Below are positions 43,192 through 51,534 of a stretch of 64,000 nucleotides of DNA, piece by piece. Source of the DNA: Pseudomonadota bacterium (GTDB taxonomy: Bacteria; Pseudomonadota; Gammaproteobacteria; Steroidobacterales; Steroidobacteraceae); contig JAEYUC010000081.1 of assembly GCA_023433705.1 (NCBI GenBank), positions 31,444 to 95,443 on the forward strand. Reading direction: 5' to 3'. Every line of letters starts with the position of its first letter. Positions within the stretch are counted from its first letter, which is position 1. The notes below the pieces were generated by a model. It searched no databases, was not told the DNA's origin, and worked only from the letters and a program-made list of their open reading frames with translations. The translations under genes were made by a program, and so were the position numbers.

Positions 43192-43776
43192 TCATTCGGC
43201 CGTGATCGCGGCACGCAGCTTTTCCACGTCCGCCGATTCGATGTAGCGCGGGATGTTGCGCCACATCGAGTGATAGCCGTAACCGCCTTCGGTCAGCTCC
43301 TCGAGCGCGTCTTCCTTCGACCAGTCCTGCACGAGGATGCGATACATCGCGCTCATGAGGCCGGTGCGATCCGCGCCGTGCTGACAGTGGATCAGGAATG
43401 GACCATTCTCGGTCTTCTTCAGCATCCGCATGACCTCCACGACGTGTTCGTCGTCGATGCGCCACGTGAGGATCTTCGTGCGCTCGGTGCGCAGCTTCGT
43501 GCCCTTGACCTCATCTTCGTCGTGATTGAAGTACCGCAGGTTGATCACCGTGCGGATGCCCATCTTCTCGAGGTTCTTCATCCCTTCCGCGTTCGGCTGC
43601 TCGCTGCGGTAGAGATCCGGCGTGATGCGATGCAGGTTCGGCACACCTGCGAGCTCTATGGGCTCGGCCCACTGCGCCGGGCGGGGCGCGGCTGCATCGG
43701 CCGGGGACTTCGCGGAATCCTCCGCCAGCGCGGGCGCGGCGGCGGCCAGGAGGCAAACGAGTGCGAGTGTCTTCAT
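43192..43776 (-). CDS. Periplasmic dual-specificity-type protein phosphatase
   Basis: The product is 194 aa from the ATG at 43776. A signal peptide (LALVCLLAAAAPALA) is followed by a compact phosphatase with the P-loop HCQHGADRTG (Cys131, Arg137), preceded by LYRSEQPNAEGMKNLEKMGI and TVINLRYFNHDED. This resembles secreted tyrosine/dual-specificity phosphatases of the Siw14/DSP type that act on phosphoinositol, phosphatidylglycerophosphate or proteins. The start overlaps the stop of the glycosyltransferase gene (ATGA), so a lipid- or glycan-phosphate substrate is plausible. Confidence 0.9.
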   Translation of the reverse strand: MKTLALVCLLAAAAPALAEDSAKSPADAAAPRPAQWAEPIELAGVPNLHRITPDLYRSEQPNAEGMKNLEKMGIRTVINLRYFNHDEDEVKGTKLRTERTKILTWRIDDEHVVEVMRMLKKTENGPFLIHCQHGADRTGLMSAMYRILVQDWSKEDALEELTEGGYGYHSMWRNIPRYIESADVEKLRAAITAE

Positions 43777-44915
43777 GAAGCCTCGGGTTCGATCCGGGAA
43801 GCGGAGATCAGCGCGACGACGTCGCTCGCGGCGTGCGGGCGCGCGATCCGCGCGGCCGCCTCGCTCATCGTGCGCAGGCGGCCGGGCTCGGCGCGCAGCC
43901 TCGCGAGCTTGAACTCCAGCGTCGCGCTGTCGATGGCCTTCACGGCCGCACCCGCCTCGAGCAGGTAGTCGGCGTTGCGTTCTTCCTGGCCGGGAATCGG
44001 CGAGACCAGCAGCATGGGCCGGCGCATCGCCAGGCATTCGGAAACGGACAGGCCGCCGGGCTTGGTCACCACGAGATCCGCCGCGGCCATGACGCGTTCG
44101 ACCGTGGTCGTGAAGCCGAGCGGAAACAACCTGCCCGGGAACTTGCGCGCCAGCGTCTGCAGGCGCTTCAGCAGCGGCGCGTTCCTGCCTGCGAGCGCAA
44201 CCACCTGCAGGTCGCCCGGCACGGCGAGCACTCGTGCGGCGATTTCGTCGAGCGCACCGACGCCTGCGCCGCCGGCCATCATCAGCACCGTGAACTTGTC
44301 CGGTGCGATGCCGAGCTCGGCGGCGCACGTGGCGCGATCGAGCGGCGCCGCGAACTGAGGCATGACGGGGATGCCGGTCACCACGATCCGCTCGCGCGGC
44401 ACGCCGCGGTCCGCCAGTCGGAATGCGACTTCCTCGCTCGCGACGCAATAACGGTCGACGTGCGGACGTACCCAGAGCGCGTGCACGTCGAAGTCCGTGA
44501 CCTGCACCCAGATCGGTGGAAGCTGCTCGCCCTTCGCGCGTTCGTTGGACAGCAGCTCGGCGGGCAGGAAGTGAGTGCAGACGATGGCATCCGGCGCGAG
44601 GCGCGCGATCTCCGCGTCGAGCCGGCGCGTGTTCATGCGTTCGACGGTGCGCTTCAGCCTGCCGAGCAACGTGCCGCGCGAAGGCCGGTCGCTGCGCGTG
44701 TAGAGAAACGACCAGAACTCGGGAAGTTTCTCGACGAGCTTGATGTACTGCTCGGCGTAGAGCTTGCGGAAATCCTTCGGCACCAGCGACAACACGTCGA
44801 GATGGGTCGCGTCCATCGCGGGGCTCGCGGCCCTCGCCGCGGCGACGAGCGCATCGGCGGCACGCACGTGACCCGCGCCGGCCGCGACCGATAACACGAG
44901 GATGCGCGACGTCAT
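43773..44915 (-). CDS. MGDG synthase/MurG-like glycolipid glycosyltransferase
   Basis: The product is 380 aa with a GT-B fold. The N-terminal loop is ILVLSVAAGAGHVRAADAL, then YIKLVEKLPEFWSFLY and APDAIVCTHFLPAELLSNE, as in MGDG-synthase N-terminal domains. The C-terminal donor site has TVLMMAGGAGVGALDEIA and DLVVTKPGGLSVSECLAMRR followed by PMLL. The family adds sugar from UDP-sugar to diacylglycerol. The plsC-like gene 3 bp upstream and coupled phosphatase downstream suggest one pathway making a glycosyl-glycerolipid, perhaps in response to phosphate limitation (inference). Confidence 0.9.
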   Translation of the reverse strand: MTSRILVLSVAAGAGHVRAADALVAAARAASPAMDATHLDVLSLVPKDFRKLYAEQYIKLVEKLPEFWSFLYTRSDRPSRGTLLGRLKRTVERMNTRRLDAEIARLAPDAIVCTHFLPAELLSNERAKGEQLPPIWVQVTDFDVHALWVRPHVDRYCVASEEVAFRLADRGVPRERIVVTGIPVMPQFAAPLDRATCAAELGIAPDKFTVLMMAGGAGVGALDEIAARVLAVPGDLQVVALAGRNAPLLKRLQTLARKFPGRLFPLGFTTTVERVMAAADLVVTKPGGLSVSECLAMRRPMLLVSPIPGQEERNADYLLEAGAAVKAIDSATLEFKLARLRAEPGRLRTMSEAAARIARPHAASDVVALISASRIEPEAS

Positions 44916-44918
44916 GCT

Positions 44919-45536
44919 TCAGAAGCTTCCGGGGTAACGCGCCATGTCTGAATGGTAGAGCGCCTTGATCTTCTGCAGATCGGCATTGGCGTCGCCGGTC
45001 GGCATCACCGCGGGCATGATGTGCACGAACTTGCGCGAATAGTCGAGCGCGACTGGCACGATGGGAACATCGGCCTCGTTCGCGATGTGCAGGAAGCCGA
45101 GCTTCCATTCCGCGACGCGGCTGCGCGTGCCTTCGGGTGTGATCGTGATGGACATGCGCTGGCGGCGCGCGAACTCCTCGATGAACGTGCGGACCACGTT
45201 GGCGCCGCGCGAGCGGTCGATCGGCATGCCGCCGAAGCGCCGCGCGAGCACGCCCATCGGCCAGAAGAACACGGTGTGCTTGGCGAGCCAGGTCGTGTCG
45301 AGGCGCAGCGTGAGGTAGGCGGTGAAGCCGTGGAAGAAATCCCAGTTGGAGGTGTGCGGCGCGACGATCAGCACGAACTTGGGATGGGCCGGCATCGTGC
45401 CGGCGATGCGCCAGCCGGAGATCTTCATGAGCAGGATGCCGAGCGCGCGCCGCCAGCGCGCGCTCACCTGGGGTGCGGTCGGCGGGAGCTTCGGAAATCC
45501 GGGCGGGGTATCGAATTCGGGGGTCGGCTGCGGCAT
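44919..45536 (-). CDS. PlsC-like 1-acylglycerol-3-phosphate acyltransferase family protein
   Basis: The product is 205 aa. The acyltransferase HX4D box is VAPHTSNWDFF. The glycerol-phosphate-binding EGTR is in TITPEGTRSRV, and VPIVPVALDYS follows. A hydrophobic N-terminal segment (about 30-55) would associate it with the membrane. The protein is shorter than PlsC itself (about 245 aa) and closer to PlsC-like proteins of unknown acyl acceptor. First gene of the lipid operon, 3 bp before the glycosyltransferase. Confidence 0.9.
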   Translation of the reverse strand: MPQPTPEFDTPPGFPKLPPTAPQVSARWRRALGILLMKISGWRIAGTMPAHPKFVLIVAPHTSNWDFFHGFTAYLTLRLDTTWLAKHTVFFWPMGVLARRFGGMPIDRSRGANVVRTFIEEFARRQRMSITITPEGTRSRVAEWKLGFLHIANEADVPIVPVALDYSRKFVHIMPAVMPTGDANADLQKIKALYHSDMARYPGSF

Positions 45537-45614
45537 CGCGGTGCGATGTTAGCCGATGTGCGCCCGGGTCCGCTCATTGGCGGCCATCCAGGGCGATGGG
45601 TCTAAAAGTCGGGT

Positions 45615-45675
45615 CGAGAGGCGGACACCGTTCCCCTTTAGAGGGGGGTATCAGGGGCCCGGTGTCCGCATCTCG
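45615..45675. repeat. Compound hairpin with GCGGACACCG arms
   Basis: A 16-base stem (45615-45630 with 45660-45675, one mismatch) encloses a second small hairpin, CCCCT-TTAG-AGGGG. A T-run follows on the plus strand (45677-45682), while the flanking genes are on the minus strand. The element therefore looks like an inserted repeat rather than a terminator. The GTGTCCGC core recurs in the hairpin at 60003-60023. Confidence 0.65.
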
Positions 45676-45718
45676 CCTTTTTTCACTGAGGTCGATAGTT
45701 AGAACCTCGCTCCTGTCA

Positions 45719-46036
45719 TCAGCTCTTCACCGGATACGTCTTGAACGCAACGATCTCGCCCTCGGGCGTGGCCTTGCACGAGGCCTTCGCGAGCAGCGAC
45801 TTGGTCTTCTTGCTGTGCGCGTAGACGACGTACGAGTCCGGATCGATGAGGGCGGACGCCGGGCTGGTCGGCTTCACCTCGTACGAGGGCAGCGTCTCGG
45901 ACTTCGCGAGAGTCTCGACCAGCGCCTTGCTGCACGCGGCGAGCGAGGGCGAGATGGCGGCGGTGCCGGCGTTGCCGTAGGCGGCGAAGCTGATCATGGC
46001 TGCCATGATCGCGTACTTGTATGACTTGCGTAACAT
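45719..46036 (-). CDS. Small secreted protein of unknown function
   Basis: The product is 105 aa from the ATG at 46036, chosen because AGGAG lies seven to eight bases upstream. The signal peptide is SYKYAIMAAMISFAAYGNAG. The mature part has two Cys (ACSKALVETLAK and KASCKATPEGEIVAF) that could form a disulfide. The end GEIVAFKTYPVKS is beta-like. No family recognised. The divergence of its upstream region from the LysR gene end is only 88 bp. Confidence 0.75.
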   Translation of the reverse strand: MLRKSYKYAIMAAMISFAAYGNAGTAAISPSLAACSKALVETLAKSETLPSYEVKPTSPASALIDPDSYVVYAHSKKTKSLLAKASCKATPEGEIVAFKTYPVKS

Positions 46037-46124
46037 GTTGGGCTCCTGAAGTAGTTTGAAATCCACGATCGTCAAACTACTCGCCACGGCATGCACGCAC
46101 AAACGAGATGATTCGGGTCGAGCA

Positions 46125-47015
46125 TCAGTTTTCCTCATCGGCGCGGCACGTGTCGATGAGCCAGGACCACAACGCGCGGATGTCGTCGCGGCTCTCGTCC
46201 TCGGTGCGCACCAGCAAGGTGTAGTGCTCCTTCGTGACGAGTTCGTCGTCGAAGACGCGCACCAGGCGTCCCGTGCGGAACTTCCTGCGCGAGAGTTGCG
46301 CGGGCAGCAACGCGATGCCGATGCTCTTCTCCGCGGCGCGCATCGCGGACGACATCGAATCGATCCGCACGATCTGTGACGGATTCAACGATTTCATGCC
46401 GACGGCGTTCGCCCAGCGGTCCCAGTCTTCGCGGCGCGCCTCGTGCACCAGCAGCGTGTGCGCGTTGAGATCCTCGTGGCTGCGCACCGGTTTTTCCGCG
46501 AGCAGTTCGGGAGAACAGGCCGGCACCATCGTCTGCGCGAACAGCGGATGCGCGGTGAGTCCGTTCCACGGACCCGCGCCGACGGCCACGGAGATGTCCG
46601 CTTCCGCTGCGTGCGTGCGCCCGTGCCCGCCGGAGGTGTCGATGCGCAGATCGACACCTTCGTGCACCTTCGAGAACTCCGACAGGTGCGGCAACAGTAT
46701 CTCGCTCGCGAAGTACGCGGGCACGTGCAGCCGCACGCTGCTGCGCCCGAATCGCGCGCGCAGCTGCTCGGTCACGGATTCCAGCCGCATGAACAGATCG
46801 TCTATCTGCTCGAGATATCGCGCGCCGGCGTCGGTCAGCGCGAGAGCCCGTGCACTACGCGAAAACAGCGGCAGGCCCAGCTGCGTTTCCAGCGTCTTGA
46901 TCTGGTGGCTCACCGCCGATGGCGTGATGCAGAGCTCATCGGCTGCGAGCGCGAAGCTCGAATGTCTGGCGGCGATCTGAAAGGTCTTGATGGCCTTCAG
47001 TGAAAGATTACGCAT
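46125..47015 (-). CDS. LysR-family transcriptional regulator (GcvA/AmpR-like)
   Basis: The product is 296 aa. The N-terminal winged helix-turn-helix (about 5-65) is LKAIKTFQIAARHSSFALAA, then DELCITPSAVSHQIKTLETQ, typical of the GcvA/AmpR branch. The effector-binding domain (about 92-290) has LRIDTSGGHGRTHAAEADIS, VAVGAGPWNGL and SEKSIGIALLPAQL-like sequence. Targets are unknown. LysR genes usually regulate a divergent neighbour; here the upstream neighbour (GST) is on the same strand, so the pairing is not obvious. Confidence 0.92.
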   Translation of the reverse strand: MRNLSLKAIKTFQIAARHSSFALAADELCITPSAVSHQIKTLETQLGLPLFSRSARALALTDAGARYLEQIDDLFMRLESVTEQLRARFGRSSVRLHVPAYFASEILLPHLSEFSKVHEGVDLRIDTSGGHGRTHAAEADISVAVGAGPWNGLTAHPLFAQTMVPACSPELLAEKPVRSHEDLNAHTLLVHEARREDWDRWANAVGMKSLNPSQIVRIDSMSSAMRAAEKSIGIALLPAQLSRRKFRTGRLVRVFDDELVTKEHYTLLVRTEDESRDDIRALWSWLIDTCRADEEN

Positions 47016-47184
47016 TCCATTGGATCACCCAATAGCTCAGCGACAAAGCTGCGATGCCGGGAGTAAAGCAAGCTGCGTGCCATCGCCGGAAATGGCGTAA
47101 GTGCATGTTCTTATTCGCGCTGCACCGTTGACGTGCCGTCAATTTGATCCGGGATGGCGCGGGTCGGCGGCGATTGCACCGGTG

Positions 47185-47282
47185 AAGAGGGTGCCTGGCA
47201 CGGAAAAGCCGGGATTGAATCGGCGGCCGCGCTCGCGAAGGTGTTCACTCAATCCCGGCTTTTCCGTGCCAGGCACCGTCTT
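47185..47282. repeat. Dispersed long inverted repeat, copy 2
   Basis: Arms 47185-47220 and 47247-47282 (36 bases, two mismatches) carry the same outer GGTGCCTGGCACGGAAAA core as the copy at 34657-34762, but a different inner arm (GCCGGGATTGA). The right arm covers the first base pairs of the GST stop codon (TAA at 47281-47283 on the minus strand). Confidence 0.9.
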
Positions 47283-48024
47283 AGTTCTGCTGCTGCACGA
47301 ACTTCGCGCCGGGGTGGCCGATCGCGAGCGCCTTCTTCACGGAGTCGCGCTCGAGCATGCGGTTGTACCAGGCGATGACCTTGGGCGAATCCTTCTCGTT
47401 GACGATGTCCGCGTAACGCACCGGCATGTTGATGAGCATCGAGAAACACGACACGTCCGCCAGCGTGAACTGCCTGCCCATCACCCAGTCGCCCTGGATG
47501 CCGTTTTCGATGCGCTCGATCGACACCTTCACCTTGCGCCGCCAGTCGGCGAGCTGCTCGGGTGTCCACACCTGCGCCGCGGATTCGCGCCACTTGTCCT
47601 GCTGCTCCTTGAGAGGGATGCGCGCGATCTTTGCCTCGAGCTCGTCTTTCGACAGATGCGCGACGGCGTTCCTGATCATCGCGTGCCAGCCGAGGAATGA
47701 CAGAGCAGGGCAGAAGTATTCGTCGACGAACTTGGTCCACAGCCGCATCTGGTGACGGCCGTACGCGTCCGACGGCTTGAGCGGCATCCCCGGAAACGTG
47801 TCGTCGACGTACTCGTTGATCAGCGTCGACTCGTCGAGGACGCGGTCGTCGTGCACGAGCACCGGCACTTGGCCGCGCGGATTGATCTTCAGGAACCACG
47901 GCTCGTGTTGTTCGAAGTTGATCAGCGCCATCAGGTGGCTCTTGAAATCCACGTCCTTCTCGAACAGCGGCAGCAGCGCCTTGAGCGAGTTTGCGGCCGC
48001 GCCGCCGTGATACAGCGTGATCAT
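47281..48024 (-). CDS. Glutathione S-transferase, LigF/beta-etherase-like
   Basis: The product is 247 aa from the ATG at 48024, with GGAGG upstream. The thioredoxin-like N-terminal domain (1-80) is MITLYHGGAAANSLKALLPL, NFEQHEPWFLKINPRGQVPV and LDESTLINEYVDDTFPGMPL. The C-terminal helical domain (about 95-235) has MRLWTKFVDEYFCPALSFLG and WVMGRQFTLADVSCFSMLIN. The ANSLKxLxxxxEK and FEQHxxWFxKINPRGQVP phrases resemble LigF-type beta-etherases of lignin dimer cleavage, as recalled from the family. The actual substrate is unproven. Confidence 0.88.
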   Translation of the reverse strand: MITLYHGGAAANSLKALLPLFEKDVDFKSHLMALINFEQHEPWFLKINPRGQVPVLVHDDRVLDESTLINEYVDDTFPGMPLKPSDAYGRHQMRLWTKFVDEYFCPALSFLGWHAMIRNAVAHLSKDELEAKIARIPLKEQQDKWRESAAQVWTPEQLADWRRKVKVSIERIENGIQGDWVMGRQFTLADVSCFSMLINMPVRYADIVNEKDSPKVIAWYNRMLERDSVKKALAIGHPGAKFVQQQN

Positions 48025-48120
48025 TAGGACACCTCCGGAACGGAGGGATTTGAGCCCCAAGCGGCGCCTGCGGCTCGACTCGCAGGGAAATGGCGCCTCA
48101 CCGCTCGCGCGCCCCAATGG

Positions 48121-48151
48121 AAAAGGCCGGCCACGAATGCCGTGGCCGGCC
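48121..48151 (-). terminator. Rho-independent terminator of the DUF4394 gene
   Basis: An 11-bp stem (GGCCGGCCACG / CGTGGCCGGCC) with a five-base loop is followed on the minus strand by four T residues. It lies 19 bp after the stop codon. Confidence 0.85.
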
Positions 48152-48169
48152 GGTTTCAACGCTCTTCCA

Positions 48170-50677
48170 TCACTGCACGCGGATCGCGATGCCGCGGATC
48201 ACCGTGCCGCCCGGACCCACCGGTCCCAGCGATATCAGCGATCCCTGTCCGAGGTCCACGCGATACAGCGTCGACCGTGTCGCTCCCGTGGGCAGCAGCG
48301 CGGCGAGTCCCAGGCCGTTGTCGGCGCCGCCGATGTCGAAGCCGCCCTCGAGCTGGAACGTCGTGCCCGCGTTGAGCGGACCGACGATCTGCTGGGCTCC
48401 CGATACGGACGTCTGCCGAATGAGATTGCCGACACCCACGTCGATCGAGTACTGCAGGCTCGTCGCCGCGCCTGCATACGGATTCGAGAACGCGGTGCCG
48501 ACGACCTGCGTCGGTGCGACGAGCGGCCCATCCGTGATCACCGTGCCGTCGGCGAGGTTCACGCGCAGGTTCTGTCCGCTGTCGCTCTGCACGCGCAACA
48601 CGCCGTCGACCGAACCGAAGTCGACGCCGAACTGCGTTCCCGTCAGCGCCGTGAACGGATCGCTCGCATCGAGCGGATTCGCCGTGAGCGCGACCGCGCC
48701 CGACAAAGCACCCGTTGCCGGATCGAGCACGTACACGCGGTTGGCATTCGTCACCGCGTGCAACACCCCGCTCACCGGGTTGAAGTCGATGCCGACTATC
48801 TGCTCGCCGCCCTGCAATCCCGTGACCGCGACGTCCGTGTCGAACGTGGCGGGCGTGAGCGGCGCGAAGCTCACCAGCCGGTTGTCGCTCGTGAGGGCGT
48901 ACACGGTCGCCACCGGCACGCTCGCGTATGCGAAACCGCGCACGCGCTCGCCGCCGTCGATGGCGCCGATGCGCGTGGCTGCGCCGGTCGAGAGATTGAT
49001 CTCGTACAACTCGGAATTCGCAGCGCCGCCGATCGTGAGCGCCGCGAGGCCGCGGTTGGTGGTGCCGTAGATATCGAAGCCGCCCACCGCCTCCACGTCG
49101 CCGACGCCGAGCGGACCCACGACCTGGATGTCGCCGTTGATCGCATTGCCCGACGTGCGTCCCATCACCTGCAGTCCGTCGGTGGCGGCGTCGATCATGA
49201 AATACGTCGACGTGAACGTTGACACGAAGTTGTTGCTGTACGCGGCCGCGCCGGGCACGGAACCCGCGGGCGCCGGTGTGACGTCCGTCGTGACCACGCC
49301 GTCGTCGGGCGTCACGCGGAAGTTCATGCCGGCGTCGCTGACTACCCGCACGAGGTCGTTGCCCGGGTTGAAGTCGAAGCCGAACTCGTTGCCGAGCAGG
49401 CCCGCGTACGGGATCGTGACGTCGCCGAGCGCCGCGACCAGCGTCGAGCGCAACGTGAGCTCGCCGCTCTCGACGTCGACCGTGTACATGCGGCCCGCGC
49501 TGCTCATCGCGTACAACGCGCCGTCGACCGGCCGCACGTCGATGCCGAGGATGTTTTCGCCGGACTGCTGTCCGGTGAGTGGCACGTTGGTGCAGGCCTT
49601 TTGCGGCAATGCGCGGTTGAACGAGACGAGCCGATTGCCCTCGGTCAGCGCGAGCAGGTCGCCCGGAGCCTGCGCCGGGGCGCTGGCGGGCGGCGCGATC
49701 GTCGTGTCGTGCACGAGCTCGGCGTCGTCGAGCAGCGTCACCGCGCCCAGGCTCGCCGCGAATCCCGTATCGAGATCGATCTGGTACGAGGTCGGCACCC
49801 CGCCGACCACGAGCACCGCGTACCCGGTGTTGGTTCCATCCGCCGCGGTCGCGATCTCGAGATCCCCGGCGCCGGTGGCGTCGACGCCGAGCGCTCCGAT
49901 CACGGTCGCCGTGCCCCCGTTCGGATCGTCGGTAGTCAGGAGCTGGTCGGTCGCGGTATCGATGTAGTACAGCTGCGTGCGGCACGCATCCGCGAAAGCG
50001 TTCTCGTATGCAGCGCCGCTGATTCCCTCGGTAGTCAGCGCGGCATCCGTGATGGTCGCGCCGCTGACGACGTCGATACGCAGGTTCTGCCCGGTGTCGC
50101 TGACCACTCGCAACCGGTCGGTCACGGGGTTGAAGTCGACGCCGAACTCCGTGCCGTCCAGCTCCGTGAATGGATCGCTGCTGTCGGCGGCATCCGCCGA
50201 GAGCGTCGCGCTGAGCGTGGCCACGCCAGTCGTCGGATCGATCGTGTACACGCGTCCCGTGCTGCCGAGCGCGTAGAGCTGACCGGGCGTGGCGCCACCG
50301 GCGCGCACGTCGAGACCGAGCACTGTTTCACCGCTCTGCAGTCCGCTGATCTCGATCGCCGTGTCGAGCGCGGGATCCGCGCGGTCGAAGGTGACGAGAC
50401 GTCCCGCGCTCGTGAGTGCGTATGTATCGCCCGATGTCACGCCCGCGCCCGGAGGCGGCACGCCACCAGTCGGCGGCGGGGGTGAGGGCGGAGGCGGCGA
50501 CGGCGGAGGTGGTGAGGGCGGTGGTGGCGATGGGGCAGGCGCAGGCGCCGGCGGTGCGGGAGCTGGCGGGGGCTGGACGGCCGACGGTGGATCGTCGCCG
50601 CCACCGCCGCCGCAGGCCGAAAGCGCCGCAATCAGCGCAGAGGCCGCCAGTAAGCGGCCGGAACTTTGAATGGTCAT
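48170..50677 (-). CDS. Large DUF4394-repeat lipoprotein
   Basis: The product is 835 aa from the ATG at 50677, with GGGGAG upstream. A lipoprotein signal ends in the lipobox LSAC (LLAASALIAALSAC). A Gly patch and an unusually long Pro/Ser linker (about 30-75) follow. The mature part has three DUF4394 units (about 80-340, 345-600, 605-830), each with variants of TYALTSAGRLVTFDRADP, GLQSGETVLGLDVR, GTEFGVDFNPVTDRLRVVSD followed by TGQNLR, and a final GGFDIYG block. DUF4394 looks like a beta-propeller-type surface protein. Function unknown. Location: outer membrane lipid anchor, inferred. Confidence 0.88.
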   Translation of the reverse strand: MTIQSSGRLLAASALIAALSACGGGGGDDPPSAVQPPPAPAPPAPAPAPSPPPPSPPPPSPPPPSPPPPTGGVPPPGAGVTSGDTYALTSAGRLVTFDRADPALDTAIEISGLQSGETVLGLDVRAGGATPGQLYALGSTGRVYTIDPTTGVATLSATLSADAADSSDPFTELDGTEFGVDFNPVTDRLRVVSDTGQNLRIDVVSGATITDAALTTEGISGAAYENAFADACRTQLYYIDTATDQLLTTDDPNGGTATVIGALGVDATGAGDLEIATAADGTNTGYAVLVVGGVPTSYQIDLDTGFAASLGAVTLLDDAELVHDTTIAPPASAPAQAPGDLLALTEGNRLVSFNRALPQKACTNVPLTGQQSGENILGIDVRPVDGALYAMSSAGRMYTVDVESGELTLRSTLVAALGDVTIPYAGLLGNEFGFDFNPGNDLVRVVSDAGMNFRVTPDDGVVTTDVTPAPAGSVPGAAAYSNNFVSTFTSTYFMIDAATDGLQVMGRTSGNAINGDIQVVGPLGVGDVEAVGGFDIYGTTNRGLAALTIGGAANSELYEINLSTGAATRIGAIDGGERVRGFAYASVPVATVYALTSDNRLVSFAPLTPATFDTDVAVTGLQGGEQIVGIDFNPVSGVLHAVTNANRVYVLDPATGALSGAVALTANPLDASDPFTALTGTQFGVDFGSVDGVLRVQSDSGQNLRVNLADGTVITDGPLVAPTQVVGTAFSNPYAGAATSLQYSIDVGVGNLIRQTSVSGAQQIVGPLNAGTTFQLEGGFDIGGADNGLGLAALLPTGATRSTLYRVDLGQGSLISLGPVGPGGTVIRGIAIRVQ

Positions 50678-50860
50678 GACTCCCCTTTCGGCGATGCCGT
50701 GTTGTGGACCTTTGCTGTCAGCGTAGGGCCGCGAGGGGTCGGAGAATTCCAGACGAGGGAACCGACCTGCGTGCGACAAGCCGGCGTCGTGTGGTCGGTG
50801 CAGGACTACGGGAAAGTAGCTAGAGGGCCGTGTGGGGGAAGGCCTGCCGGGCCAGCAGCG

Positions 50861-51231
50861 TCAGAGCTTCATGCCCGTCCAGATGACGAATTCGGTGGCC
50901 AGGCTCACGGTCGGCTTGAGCACTCGCGGCCAGAAAATTCCTTGGCGCGGCTCGTGTGCGGCGCGATCGTGATGAGCGCGTTCGTCTTCGAGGATCGACG
51001 CGATGGCGGCGTGCGCCGAGGGATCGACGCCGTCGAGCTCGCGAAGCTGGATCTCGAGGTGTCGCAGCACGACGCGCTCCACCGCCACGGTCACGGCGGC
51101 GATCGACGCGCGTCCACAAACCCCGGTGAGCACTCCCAGCACGAATCCGCCGAAGCCGCACAGCCAGTAACTGCACCGTGTTCGCCGGCGTGGTTCACCT
51201 TCATGATGCGATCGCCGTGGGAAAGAGGCAT
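50861..51231 (-). pseudogene. COQ7-like (demethoxyubiquinone hydroxylase family) pseudogene with internal deletion
   Basis: Reading from the ATG at 51231 gives MPLSHGDRIMKVNHAGEHGA, then V, the normal start of this di-iron ferritin-like family. The frame then breaks. The next family block, YWLCGFGGFVLGVLTGVCG, lies directly adjacent in another frame and continues in order to AAVTVAVERVVLRHLEIQLR, LEDERAHHD and FWPRVLKPTVSLATEFVIWT, stopping at 50861. Intact homologs have roughly 50-60 residues between the two blocks, including an Glu-x2-His iron ligand pair. About 150-180 bp and the frame are therefore lost. Either a true deletion or a consensus error. Confidence 0.85.
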
Positions 51232-51534
51232 GCACGAGAATAGTAGCGGCCACCGGCAGGGGATTCCCTCGCCGGGCTGCCCCAGCGCCGGGCCACGTCG
51301 CCAATTCACGGTTTGGAGGCCCGGATTTCCCTTCCCGGGACCGCTCATATATAGTCGCGCCCGCTTATCCAGGGTCGCGCGGTCATCGCCCCCTAAAGCA
51401 TGCTGGTCCGACGGGATATCGAGAGCTCCTCGAATCCCCTGATTCGCAAACTCTCTCCTCGCTAATGACCGCTGCGGAGTCGAATTCGACTCACGCAATG
51501 CGAGTCTCGATTCATTTTTCTACAAGGTTATTCA
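51232..51534 (+). other. 303-bp region before the RhlE helicase gene
   Basis: There is no credible gene. A TATAGT hexamer (51350-51355) with extended AT context is the only promoter-like -10, without a good -35. It would leave a leader of about 180 bases containing small hairpins (GAGCTCCTCGAATCCCC region). Long leaders before cold-inducible DEAD-box helicases are common; regulation here is untested. Confidence 0.4.

Noticed and set aside
48156..49985. 609-aa frame overlapping the DUF4394 gene on the same strand
   Set aside because: Out-of-frame product made almost only of Arg, Gly, His and Asp; the other frame has the lipobox and repeats.
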